Below are positions 46,631 through 57,779 of a stretch of DNA of 64,000 nt, piece after piece. Source of the DNA: Liopterus haemorrhoidalis. Its lineage: Eukaryota > Arthropoda > Insecta > Coleoptera > Dytiscidae. The stretch lies in contig OZ020616.1 of NCBI GenBank assembly GCA_963971575.1, forward strand, positions 3,740,924 to 3,804,923, in the 5' to 3' direction. Each line of letters begins with the position of its first letter. Within the stretch, counting starts at the first letter, position 1. The notes below the pieces were generated by a model. That model did no database searches, was not told the DNA's origin, and worked only from the letters and a program-made list of their open reading frames with translations. The position numbers were made by a program, and so were the translations under genes.

Positions 46631-47910
46631 CTAGGTCTACAAGTATGAAATGCGGATTTTTTCAAACTTGCCGCGCAAACAGTGTATAGTTCAAAGTTTC
46701 AACACATATGGCGTTTTGTTAAGTTATCTTTAAGTGTCAAATGCGTATAGGTTATAATTTGAAAAGTGATCATATAGTTTTGTTATACTGTGTTAAAAAT
46801 GTCAAATTTTGTGCCAAATAAAAGCATTCGCGGACAGTACTACTGTTTTGTTTTCATTTGAAAAAAACTGCTGCTGAATCATACCGACTGCTTTGAGAAG
46901 CTTATGGTGAATATGCTCCATCGCAAGATACGTGTGAACGATGGTTTCGGCGTTTCAAAAGTGGTGACTTTGATCTTACAGACAAAGAATATGGAAAACC
47001 TCCAAAAAAATATGAAGATACAAAATTGGAAACATTGCTATAGGAAGACGATAGTCAATCACAAAAACAACTAGCAGAGCAGTTAGGCGTTAGTCAACAA
47101 GCTGTTTCCAATCGCCTACGAGAGATGGGTAAGATCCAGAAAGTCGGCAGATGGGTTCCACATGCATTGAATGAGAGGCAGATGGAAATACGCAAAAACA
47201 CTTGTGAAATTTTGCTTGCACGATACAAAAGAAAGTCTTTTTTGCATCGTATCATTACTGGCGATGAAAAATCGATTTATTTTGAAAATCCCAAACGCAA
47301 AAAATCATGGGTGAACCCAGGCTCACCATCCACATCAACTGCAAGACCGAATCGCTTTGGCAAAAAGACAATGCTCTGTACTTGGTGGGACCAAAAGGGT
47401 GTGGTCTATTATGAACTGTTAAAACCTAGTGAAACAGTTAATGCCCAACGCTACCAACAACAACTGAACGAATTGAACCATTCGCTGCTCATAAAACGAC
47501 CAGAATACGAAAGAAGACAGCACAAGGTAATCTTTCTTCACGAAAACGCTCCATCACATAAGGCAAAGGCAGTTTGCAACACATTGGAGGCACTCAAGTG
47601 GGAAGTGCTACCCCATGCCGCTTACTCACCAGACTTGGCCCCTTCAGATTACCACTTGTTCGCATCGATGGGTCACGCACTTGCTAAGCAGCACTTTTGT
47701 TCATATGAAAATGTGAAAGAATGGCTAGATGAATGGTTTGCGGGGAAAGGGGAAGAGTTCTACTGGCGAGGTATTCACAAATTGTCTGAAAGATGGGGAA
47801 AATGTATAACTTCTAATGGAGCATACTTTGAATAAATAAACTTTTACTATTCTTTTGAGTTTAATGTGTTTTATTTAAAAAAAATCCGCATTTCATACTT
47901 GTAGACCTGG
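46631..47910 (+). mobile_element. Mos1-like mariner (mauritiana type), full length
   Basis: CTAGGTCTACAAGTATGAAA at the left and TTTCATACTTGTAGACCTGG at the right are inverted repeats flanked by TA (46,629-46,630; 47,911-47,912). The 1,280-bp length matches Mos1 (1,286 bp). The transposase is broken (next entry). Confidence 0.95.
46799..47835 (+). pseudogene. Mos1-like mariner transposase, inactivated
   Basis: Starts MSNFVPNKSI, shifts frame around 46,850, has a TGA at 46,894-46,896 and a TAG at 47,041-47,043; from 47,044 the frame is open to the natural stop. The helix-turn-helix part (KQLAEQLGVSQQAVSNRLR) and linker VGRWVPHALNERQ follow Mos1 closely. The first catalytic Asp is in TGDEK and the third in SPDLAPSDYHLF (the mariner D34D spacing), but the second, normally LHDNAPSH, is LHENAPSH (codon 47,542-47,544). 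So inactive both by frame and by active site. High similarity to the family suggests a fairly recent arrival. Confidence 0.95.
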
Positions 47911-48230
47911 TACACACTAAACATTGCCGCTGTTGCCTTTTCCAGTTCATTTTTATTACTTGCATAGATAAATGCATTAGAAATCGCATGTGGCAATACT
48001 GTGTCTTAGGACACTACGAATAGTGACCTGAGCATTGTTTACTAGATCTAAATTTTTAAAATCTAACATTTATATGAAAAATCTTTGAATTATAAATAAT
48101 AAAAATAAATATATGCAGATATATTTAGCTAATTTAATGCAATTTTAAAGTATAAATTAAATTTTTTGGAATATAAATAAAAAATATAAAATTAACCTGC
48201 TAACCAAAGTTAAAGCCTCCACTAGTCTGC

Positions 48231-48895
48231 TTAACTCACTATATAAGTATATGCTGGAGGATTAAAAAATGTTTTAATTTTCAAAATACGGTTCAAAAAT
48301 TTAGTGGAATCCGTACATATTTTAAAACAATCACAAAATGCTTTATCCAAGTCATTCATTGTTGAAAATATGTATTTTAAAAGTGTAGTACTGTTAGATA
48401 AATACTTTTTTAGTTCATCTGGTATTTTAGTATTCTGTAGATTGTATTTACAGTAACGAAAATTTTTAACATTACAATCTACTGGCTCTATAACATTCAT
48501 AAAAGAAGAAACAGTATGCGCCATGGGTTCTTTTAACATTTGCTCAAAAGTTAATTTGATATTTAAATCTTTACAATAAGCATATATGTTGTGATTAAAT
48601 CGACAGTTGAATACATTTGCTCGATCTATTATATAAAATGCTAATCTAAATAATGGTTTATATTTGTTAATAAAATGTTGATCAAATGATTCGGCTTCTC
48701 TTTTTTGTCTGTGTTGACTACATATGTCTAGTGTTTTCTCCTGGTTGGTTTTACTTCTGAAGTAACTTCGGTTGTAGTTAAGGGAAGCTTGATCTTGGAG
48801 TAGAGGACACATTGAAGACAAACTGAAACATTTTGTTGAATGAAGCGAGTCGATTTCTTCATATACTGATGTTTCGGCACATGGATATTGGATAA
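48231..48895 (-). CDS. Last exon of an unrecognised cysteine-rich protein
   Basis: An open exon begins after an acceptor TTTCAG (48,896-48,900) in phase 1 and runs 221 codons to a stop at 48,231. It has 12 cysteines, among them a cluster FCDCFKIC, and motifs such as YPCAETSVYEEID and KCFSLSSMCPLLQD near its start; no membrane segment is evident. Cysteine content suggests a secreted or extracellular protein. I considered a group III phospholipase A2 tail because of the CDC cluster, but no CCR-HD motif is present. Earlier exons must lie at higher coordinates and were not found in the transposon-rich sequence; the gene may be partial. Codon use and the intact length favour a real gene. Confidence 0.55.
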
Positions 48896-48977
48896 CTGAA
48901 ATTGGAAATTACAATAAAATATTCAATCAGTAGCATTTCATACTGTAGACATCTGGGAGTTACAATTTTTATAAGTA

Positions 48978-49554
48978 CAGTCGATTCCGCTTAATTGGGA
49001 CACATCGGGACTTAGGCATTTTGGACCAATTAAGCGGCTGCCCCAATTAAGCGAATTTCACATAAAATTAAACTATGCATATTTTTCTTTCAATAATTTT
49101 ATTTTATAAACTCTTGGACAAAACTATAAAATACATATAACCAAAAAATATAAACTTTTAAGAAAAAGCAATAATAAATTCCAAAATAAAATAATAAATA
49201 GGTACATACAATTTAATTCAATGCAAAAATGCGTCAAGTGTAGTCTGTCTTTTGTTTTTGTAACATTTCACTTCTACAAAATCAGCACAGGTATTCAGTG
49301 CGGATGTAGGGCTCCCTTCATTTCCTTCCTGCATAAAATAACACTGTAATATTAAATTCTTTGTACATTTTCTGGAGAATATGTGTAACATAATATGTAC
49401 TGTGATCTTAACTGTCCCAATTAAGCGGAATGTTGTCCCAATTAAACATGTAAATTTACTGTTGGTTCCTTGGTTTGGTTTCTGTTCTTTGAGATTTGTC
49501 CCAAATAAGCGGCTGCCCCAATTAAGCGGTGGCCCAACTAAGCGGTATCGTCTG
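48978..49554 (-). mobile_element. Internally deleted pogo/Tigger-like element
   Basis: Inverted ends CAGTCGATTCCGCTTAATTG and, at the right, CAATTAAGCGG-type repeats ending TATCGTCTG, with TA on both sides (48,976-48,977; 49,555-49,556). Four subterminal CCAATTAAGCGG-like motifs are present. It keeps one coding exon on the minus strand. Confidence 0.75.
49218..49328 (-). pseudogene. C-terminal exon of a pogo-like transposase
   Basis: A 37-codon exon follows a TTTTATGCAG acceptor and encodes EGNEGSPTSALNTCADF and VEVKCYKNKRQTTLDAFLH before its stop. The final RQTTLDAFL fits the PIP-box pattern (Q-x2-[ILM]-x2-F-[FL]) by which pogo transposase binds PCNA. The rest of the transposase is missing, so this exon cannot act alone. 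Confidence 0.6.
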
Positions 49555-49560
49555 TACTAG

Positions 49561-49801
49561 TTATTATTGAGAACTGACACGCTCGGATACGCAGTCTGGT
49601 GGTCAAATATTGTACTACGCGACTGTAATACTGTTTGAAATTATTACATATTTTCTAGTGTTGATTTTTTGTTAGAATGTCGATAGATACATAAAATAAA
49701 AATGTGCTGTGCTTAAATTAACCTGTTCGCTGTTAGCATATTGACAGCTGAATACTAGACAATTCAGCCATATTGCCACTTCTCAATAGGTTATATAAGT
49801 T
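49561..49801. mobile_element. MITE (TATTGAGAA ends)
   Basis: Begins TTATTGAGAACTGACACGC and ends CACTTCTCAATAG. The inverted sister at 54,199-54,460 is ~265 bp and less altered in places. Confidence 0.65.
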
Positions 49802-49829
49802 AATAATTACTAACTAGACATGTTTTTAC

Positions 49830-50150
49830 CGACCGTCAACATATATAAGGGATGTATTATGATCATACTGATTTTGACATTTCTAGATTTCGATGGATCT
49901 CCACGAATTGAGGTTCCTACATAACGTTTTGACTATTTTTAGCATGATGTCTGTCTGTCTGACGGTTTGTGTACACGTGCAGAGCAAAATCGGCTAAAAG
50001 GATTTTATGCAACTTCATATTTAAGCTTTTGACATCGATGGCACGAGTTGATCAACTTTTTGTAAATATCGGTTAACTAGAAATGGGAGTTTACTCATGT
50101 CGGTTTTAAGATTTTTACGAATATTTCCCAACAGAGAAATATTAGTAGAT
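49830..50150. other. Repeat-type sequence, no gene
   Basis: Contains the widely shared transposon phrase ATGTCTGTCTGTCTGACGG; a similar phrase (GTCGTCTGTCTGTCTGTTCGG) is at 62,328. No protein seen. Confidence 0.4.
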
Positions 50151-50154
50151 AAGT

Positions 50155-50578
50155 AAGCGCTCCTAGCGTAGTGCGTTGTGTCGTCGCTTTATAATTTGCA
50201 AACTAGAGTTCGATTCCTGTCAATTTTAATTTTTCTGTTTTTTTTTTGCATTTTTATGTTTAAATTATTTTGTCAAAATTCAAGTTATATTTTGGTAAAT
50301 ATTGCATTTAATTTTTAAAAGCATAAATTTAATAACCAGTGGGAGGTGTTGAAATTATAATATAATTCTATGTTTGAATGTATACGAAATCAGAGGGCGG
50401 GGCTAATGATTTAAGCAACCAATAGAAGCCATAGGCGCAATTTTCAAAATCTTAATGAACCTTGCTATGTAAAAAAAATACTGCACATATTTAGAAACTT
50501 AAATAATGGTATTAGGCATTCGAATTAAAATTCATAAAAAAATATTTTAACATAAAATTTGTTTTGGCATCCCAAATA
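50155..50578 (+). mobile_element. tRNA-derived SINE-like repeat, copy 1
   Basis: A box-A-like TAGCGTAGTGCG (50,164-50,175) and a box-B-like AGTTCGATTCC (50,207-50,217) are spaced as in a tRNA-type RNA polymerase III promoter. The body, from TTTTGCATTTTTATGTTT to TTTTGGCATCCCAAATA, is shared with 62,820-63,250. The tRNA part does not fold into an obvious functional tRNA. Confidence 0.55.
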
Positions 50579-50876
50579 TAAGCAATTCACTTTTGTAAGA
50601 ACACACTAGATCTGGTTATTTCGGTTACTTTTATGGTGTGTTACTGACTTTAAATGTCAATTAAAAATATTCCTTACGCTGTAAAACCGACTTTAGGTTG
50701 ATAAGGTTATGATCATTATAATTAAGATATAATTTTTCATTATGACATATGTCAAATGGATCGACATTTTAAAAAAGTGACATTTTTTAATACCAACATG
50801 ACATACAGCTTCAAAGGAGCAAACTATTGAAAACAAAATTCCCTCTTAGTTTGTTCTTACAAAAGTGAACAGCATA
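50579..50876. mobile_element. TA-flanked MITE (TTCACTTTTGT ends)
   Basis: Inverted AATTCACTTTTGTAAGAAC and GTTCTTACAAAAGTGAAC. The empty site CCCAAATAATCATC exists at 63,243, proving a TA duplication. A second copy is at 61,559-61,855 and a right-end fragment at 1,457-1,520. Confidence 0.8.
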
Positions 50877-50901
50877 TAATCATCATTCAGTTACTAAATA
50901 C

Positions 50902-51578
50902 CAGTGATGGGCGCGTAAGTTACATGATGTAAGTTACCTCATTGTTGACGCGTAAACAATTGATGTAAAGTAAACACAAAAACTCTTGTAAACAATGATT
51001 TAGACATGCGCACTTGTTTTGAATTACAGAACCTCATTTTCAATACATTTTTATAAATAATAAAATTTTAATGAAACGATTTTAAATGAAAAAGTAAGTA
51101 TATAAAATTAGGACAAAAAAATATATATATTATTAAAAATCGAATTTGCATCATTATACAGGTGTTACATACAAAATAGTAAATATGAATATGAAAAATA
51201 AAATACGTTTTTCTTTAAAGTTTCAGTCTAATTTTTTTAATAACAAAATACATTAAATTTCACCTTTAAGAAAATCAGCCTATATTTTTTAATAACGAAA
51301 AGATTCATTGCAAATTTTGCATAACGCCCTATATTTTCTTTCATTTTCTTTAATTAAAACAAAACCTAGTTCTTCAGAATTCTTCCCACCATTTTTTTAA
51401 TAAATTTATTGTTTTGAACTGAATATACTTGTTCATTAACTCTCTATTATTCGTATTAAATAACTAAAACTAACCTCATTATTTGACAGTTTACATTGTT
51501 GACAAGTTTACCAATTGTTTACATAAGTTTACACGTAAACTTAAACAATTAAAGTTTACGTGTAAACGCCCATCACTG
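50902..51578 (-). mobile_element. Non-autonomous hAT element, second CAGTGATGGGCG copy
   Basis: Reverse-oriented relative to 348-1,064, 677 bp, with the 8-bp duplication CTAAATAC (50,894-50,901; 51,579-51,586). The single, empty CTAAATAC site is seen in the paralogous repeat at 63,266-63,273. Confidence 0.9.
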
Positions 51579-52108
51579 CTAAATACCTGCAAAACCCTGA
51601 AATGTGTGAAATTCACACTTCACATACATTTTTATTTTTTACTTATATTTCTACGTATAATATATTCTTACAGTTATAATGTAATCTTCTCCAAGACATG
51701 CCATGGACTATAACAATGAAAGGCAGGAACGTAACAATGATTTTCGACATTATGCAGTATACCTACAAACCTGTTATTCTGTAGTTTAACATAACAGGGC
51801 AGTATTGTTTACAACCAATAATTTGCAGTCCTTGATTACTCCGATTACTGTATAATCTTTAACAATTTCATATCAATGTTTTTATAGTTTGTTTATTCAA
51901 GTTTTTCATTTTTATGGCATTATAACAGGGCCGGAATATTAACAGAGGCGAATTAAGCGGTGGGCGGACTGGGTGGCCGCCCGGGGCCCACGAAGCCGGG
52001 GGGCCAACTGAATATTAAATTAAAATATAATACAGTAAAATGCAATACTGTATACGGGGAGTTCATATGATATACACCTTCGAGTTTCTCTCATGCAATC
52101 GTCTAGAA

Positions 52109-53203
52109 CAGTGTTTCTCAACCTTTTCTGGCCTGGGACCCCCCGAAATTATATAAATATTGTCTGCGGCCCCCCTATACTATGGTGTATCAAGATAATG
52201 CGAACACGATTTTTTTCGAAAAAGGGACGTGTGAGCAAGAAAAATTTTGAACTAAAATTTATGCACAAAATTGAATGGTAGTATTGAAATTTTCCGGAAA
52301 AACCGGAAGTACAGGATATCAAGGACAATTTCGAATTTTTAAATGGGAACGTATTTATAATAATAACTTTATTTACATTTTTTACATTGACCTATGTTAT
52401 AAATGTAAATAAGAAAATTTATTTCCAAAACCTATTTCATATGGGATATCTTTGGATAGAGCTTTTCAACAACTTTTACTTAAACATTTTTTTTCATATC
52501 TTTTACGGTTGACAAAAAACTGTGATATTTTTAAATGACGATTGTATTCCCTATAACGACTTGACAGTAAAGTATTTTTATTTACAAGTGTTCAAAGTGC
52601 CTTCCATTTTAATTTAAACACATTCGCATCCTTACTCTTGAGTTATCTGTAGCTCGGAGAGCAATTAAAAAATATATAATAAAAAATATTGCATTTTCAA
52701 GTCGTACCTACTTCAAAGTACAACTGAAAATACTTGTAGTACCTCCAACGCGAACCATTGTCAGAGAATCCCATCAACTGATACATACAGTTTGTTTTAC
52801 CTTGATATAGTCTACTTATAGTCTGTTTATTTGGTTAAAGCGGAACTATATTTTCAAATCTAGTAATTTTTATCAATTGAATGAAACTTTTGATTATTTT
52901 GTTTGGTAAAAGCCCATTTACTCATTATAAAGTTAGCTAGTGACAACTTAAACGTTTGAAATAGCCTGTAGTTTAAATTAGTTGTCAAAATAAGTAAATT
53001 ATGTATAAAAATAAATAGAATATTTATTTTATATATGTTATGAAAGGTATATTTTTATGAATATAAATGTAAGATATTAATAAATATGGATAAAATTTAT
53101 ATCTTGCAAGATTGAGTGCATTTTTATTATATTTTCATGTTTCGATTTTGTATGATTTCGCGGCCCCCCGACGAAGCCTTCACGGCCCCCCGTTGAGAAA
53201 CAG
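52109..53203. mobile_element. hAT-like element (CAGTGTTTCTCAACC ends)
   Basis: Starts CAGTGTTTCTCAACC followed by GGGACCCCCCG, ends CGGCCCCCCGTTGAGAAACAG. No target duplication is evident, and the terminal bases have decayed. A short CAGTCTG MITE lies within it (52,817-52,968). No transposase is recognisable. Confidence 0.6.
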
Positions 53204-53332
53204 TAATTTTAAAATGACACCTTAAACGTGAAATAGAGTAAAAATAGTAGAAATATAATAAAGAGAATAGTTTTGGAGACAACAGCTTAAAATCGGTATT
53301 TGGTTTTATTTTGTAGATAAATGTGAATATCA

Positions 53333-53602
53333 ATAGGGAAAAATTGCTAAGCGATATGACATCTGGTGGGATTGAAGGAACTACAGAAATAGACATTGTG
53401 TCGCGCTTTTTTTTTATAAAAAATGTTTGCATAAAAATATAATTGCATAAAAACAAGTATTAATATTGTAGCAAAATTACAAAAACCACCAGTAAACATT
53501 TTCCATAAGTAAAATTCACGTTGTTTATATGTAACGAATGTCTATTTTGAAGGTTCCAAGTTTGCCGAAATAGCGCTGCGATCTTAAAATACTTCCCCTA
53601 TA
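53333..53602. mobile_element. 270-bp ISL2EU-derived MITE, inverted sister of 34,118
   Basis: Reads ATAGGGAAAAATTGCTAAGC at one end and TTAAAATACTTCCCCTAT at the other; almost identical in reverse complement to 34,118-34,386. Confidence 0.65.
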
Positions 53603-54198
53603 TCTTCTTAGGTATTTTTGAAATTATAATATTTTACACTCAAAAAGGACTGATATAAGTTGTACTGAACAACAGTGGCGTATTCGGATACATGGATTAA
53701 CAATTAGATTTTTTTTATCAACAAATCATAGAATTATTATTTGATATAAACATCAATATCCAACAGCGGGGTGTCGAACTGATTTGGGTCGCAGTCTATT
53801 TTACATACAAAATTATAAGCAGTGACGGACTTTAAATATCCCGAAGGGTTTCTCGACATTTTTTTATAAACAGAAAAGAGAGTATATTTTACATTTTTAA
53901 ATATATTTTTCCCCTAAATAAGCTCAAGTGATTTTGATTATCGCTTCAGGGGCCACAAAAAATGAGGTTGAGAGCCGAATGCGGCCCTGCGTGCCCTCAA
54001 AATTTGATTCGGTCCTCCCCAAGACAAAATTCTAGCTGCGCCACTGCGCCATATATAAATCATAATTGTATTTTGCTAAAAATTTATTACTATTGTCGTA
54101 AAGATTATTTGCGAAGTTTTTACAAATAAAAATACGGAAATTGTAATAATAATATTTCATTGATAAGTATTTTCAATGCTACGTAAGACAGGATTGTG

Positions 54199-54462
54199 TA
54201 TTGAGAAGTGACATTACCGTTGGCGGCGCTGTAATTCATGGCAAAATGGCTGAATTGTCTAGTATTCAGCTGTTAATATGCTAACAGGGAACTGGTTAAT
54301 TATAGCACAGTACATTTTTATTTTATGAAAATATATCTTTGGACCTTCTAACAAAAAATCAACACCAGAACATATGTAATAATTTCAAACAGTACTACAG
54401 TCGCGTAGTACAATATTTCACCACCAGACTGCGTATCCGAGCGTGTCAGTTCTCAATAGACT
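54199..54462. mobile_element. MITE (TATTGAGAA ends), inverted sister of 49,561
   Basis: Begins TATTGAGAAGTGACATTACC and ends TGTCAGTTCTCAATA. Non-coding. Confidence 0.65.
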
Positions 54463-54589
54463 TTCGTATGGTAGGGCCTTGGCTCCTTGACTGTTCATGA
54501 GGAGTTGCTACTGCTGACCACGTGGCTTATCTATGACCGGCGGTCTAGAAATGGAGAACTTACCTTCTCTGCCCCTATACGCCTATCTA

Positions 54590-56068
54590 TGGTCTATTTC
54601 AAAGTAGATAGCGCTGCGAACCGAGTACGATTTACACTGATCAAATACAGTATAGCGGGAAATTTAAAATAAGTTACAACTACGGCATGGGCGTAGCAAC
54701 TGGGTTCGCAAGTGATTTTTTTTTTTTTTTGATATATAAAAGTTAATAAGGTATTGAAATAAACAAGGTAGATAATACACTTACGTTATTTATACGACAT
54801 AAATTCAGTTTAATGGGAAATTTGAAAAAGTTAAAAAAATATTAATTTTAAAAATTATGTACTATATATAAAAAGAGAAATTTGGCTAAAAGAATTTAAA
54901 AAAAGCAATAAAACAAACAATATATCTTCAGAGCTACACTTTCTTATTTAAATAATTATTGTAAATAAAAATTAAAAATATATGTATATATGAAGGTCTA
55001 AAAATTATATCAATAACTTCTTCTTTGCGCACAATCAGCTGGGCTGTCTTTTGGCTTCACATTTAGGGTGACCATTCGTCCCGCATTTTGATATTTGTCC
55101 CGCAAAATGTCCCGCATTTTTAATTCTAACTAACTTTACATCAATTTAACTGTCAGTGCTCTACTTTTCCTATAGTTTGATAATGATAATTTTTGAATTT
55201 TGATATTAAAATGTGTATATTTACATTATACCATGAGTTCTGAAAGAAATTACATAAGGGTTGGCTGTAGAAAATAAAAGTAATGTCATCAGCAAGCTTT
55301 AGAATTAAATAACTGTCATGACTTTTGTTGTTGTCATAAGTTTATATTGTTATATAAAGCCTGCAGTAGACATTATTATATTTTTCCATAGCCAACCCTT
55401 ATGTTATTTCTTTTTGAGCTCGTGGTATATGTAGTTATCAGTGTAATTTATTTTTTTGTGATATTTTTTATTCAATTGTTACTTTTTTTATCGCAGTAAT
55501 TAAATTATACTAGCCAGGATTGTTAAATCGTTTAATACATTTTTGTTATCTTTTGCACTCCTTTCATCTCATGTACGTAGAGCCGTGTTTTGGCGCCCTT
55601 AGCAAATAAAAACAAGGTTCTCACCTCTCAAAATCCAAGTGACGAGCAAAAAAAAAAGGTCCTCACCCTGGACCGTCCCGCATTGCCTTCTCAAGAAAAT
55701 GGTCAGCCTACTCACATTAGTCCTCTCTCTTGATCTGTTAACTGTCAAGTGTCCAAAGATATTTATATGTCAGATAACCTAAAAAATATATAACTGCGTA
55801 AAAACAAATTACATGGAGAATTTTCTCCATAAAATCTACGCCAAGAATATAAATAAAAGTCTAAATATGTAAATAATAACAAAATATATAAGAAAAATTA
55901 AATAATATAAATAATATATATTTCCAATGTACGACACTGAACATCTGTCAACTTGGACTAAAAACAATATTTTTATAGTGTAATAGGGATGACGATCTAA
56001 ACCAATTCGAAGCAAGGACAAACAGCTCCTATCTTCTTACACACCTTTTTCTACTTTGAAATAGACCA
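54590..56068. mobile_element. TA-flanked element (TGGTCTATTTC ends), interrupted copy
   Basis: Inverted ends TGGTCTATTTCAAAGTAGA and TCTACTTTGAAATAGACCA with TA at both borders (54,588-54,589; 56,069-56,070). It contains the hAT insertion at 55,064-55,710; without it, it is about 820 bp. Other copies: 1,528-2,518 (rearranged) and 28,980-29,366 (truncated). No transposase seen. Confidence 0.8.
55064..55710. mobile_element. hAT element (TAGGGTGACC ends), 647 bp
   Basis: Ends TAGGGTGACCATTCGTCCC and AATGGTCAGCCTA; duplication TTCACATT/CTCACATT (one mismatch). The uninterrupted host sequence GGCTTCACATTAGTCCTC is seen at about 1,952. Relative of the 216-bp element at 27,205. Confidence 0.8.
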
Positions 56069-56649
56069 TAGGTAAATCATCTGAAACCTATATTTTATTA
56101 CTTTGAACACCTGAAATATATGGTATAGTAAAGGAGTATTTACTTGACAGATTGATCGATTGAGACAGATAAAGAAATATATATCCATTTCACACAGTTT
56201 TATGTAAGATGTCAAGAACGTATTTCTGCTTCTTACTGTAACGTACGTTCATAGTTTTTTTCTTTTTTTTGTTATATTACAATATGGTAACTTCAACGTA
56301 TGTCCCTTTGTATACACGAGCGGGCATTCAGCTCTGGGCGGTCGCTAATGGTGTAGTAGAAGGGGTTCCACGTGTATTTCTGGTCATAGTTTCTTAAAAA
56401 CTTTTCAACTCGGTATTTTTAAAATCAAAATAGATTATTTAAACATTCTGTTGTTTATATTTCATTTGTTCGCCCAAGTGTATGACTGTCAGCTCTTTGT
56501 TAAAGTATTCGTAATTCAATTTCTTTTAAATTTACACTACAACCAGCTCCATTCAACTTGGTAAACATAGAATACACCAGTGAAAGTTGACCATGCATTT
56601 CAGTTACATTCAGAATTTTAAAATTGAATTTTGTTGTTTATTAAACGTT

Positions 56650-57470
56650 ATAGGGATTTGCAGCTAAGCACCCTACCATCTGGTGAGCGTTTCATGAACT
56701 TGTGTACATCAGATAACATTTCGTTTTGTGTATTGGTTTTGTATGAAGTTTGTTTTTAAAGTTTTATTATAATCATTGAAAAATGTATAATACATATTGT
56801 TGTGTGCCTATGTGCAATTCATTGCAAAGAAGAAACCCGGAAATATCGTTTCATTTGTTTCCACTAATATCAGACACCGTACGGTTCGAAACAAAATTGG
56901 GAAAGCAAGAGGTTAGGAATCGACGCGATGTTTAGATAAACAATTTAAAAATTGGAAAAAAAGTGAGCCCTTATATCAAAGTTTGCTCATTCCATTTTAA
57001 TGATAGTGACTACAAAAAATATTTACAATTTTGTATTTATTATCGCATATCTTGAAAATTCCTGTTATTGTGTGTGGGTTTGTAATGCACTAGTTTGTAG
57101 GCATAATGCATAAATCTTTATGAACTCTCTGTTTTTTTCAGTGACTCCACACAATATTATATGCCCAGCATTGTAGATTTCTACCTCTTGGTAAACAACA
57201 CGGGAATTATTATTTCCCCCAATATAGTTAAAATAATCGACAATGGAAAACCGCCATAACTTAAAACCAGATCACAAAATGTAGTATTTTAGATGTTTAC
57301 AAGTAATGTCACTTCACAAAATCAGAAAATCCCAAACAATTATTTATTTTTTGTCGTTTTTTGATACACTTTTCGCTATTATTTACTAGTAAATGTCAAG
57401 TGGTATCTGATTTAGAATGGTTTCAAAAAAATCCGCGTGGCGCTACGATCTTAAAATTTTTCCCCTATAG
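56650..57470 (+). mobile_element. ISL2EU-like (THAP) element, uninterrupted short copy
   Basis: Near-identical to the two flanking parts of 2,519-6,230, joined without the 2.9-kb insertion. Ends TAGGGATTTGCAGC and AAAATTTTTCCCCTATA. Confidence 0.7.
56783..57030 (+). pseudogene. THAP-domain fragment with premature stop
   Basis: MYNTYCCVPMCNSLQRRNPE followed by ISFHLFPLISDTVRF, a TAG after NRRDV (56,932-56,934), and VCSFHFNDSDYKKY in the same frame beyond it. The C2CH finger is complete apart from the stop. No catalytic part follows. Confidence 0.7.
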
Positions 57471-57779
57471 GTCAGTAGTTTATTATTTACTCACAATTAT
57501 CAAAATATTTTCAAAAATTACTTTCATATTATATTTCCCCTAAACTTTCTAAAAGTTTTATTTAATAAATATATGCATTTAATATGACAAAATTTACAAA
57601 AAAATAATCTTTTTTAGGTTATCACACATATATTGTCTTGTCAAATTAACCTCCCACCACTAGATGGAAGGCAGGCGTGTCAAGTGAAACAAATTGTATC
57701 TCTTTCTAGTTCTGTCTGTGAACAAATGATATGATTCTATTCAAAAATGGAAATTTTATTGCTATAGTTCTCTCCCATT

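Noticed and set aside
50155..50220. Functional tRNA gene
   Set aside because: Box A and B resemblance only; no cloverleaf with paired acceptor stem was found, and the body repeats at 62,816.
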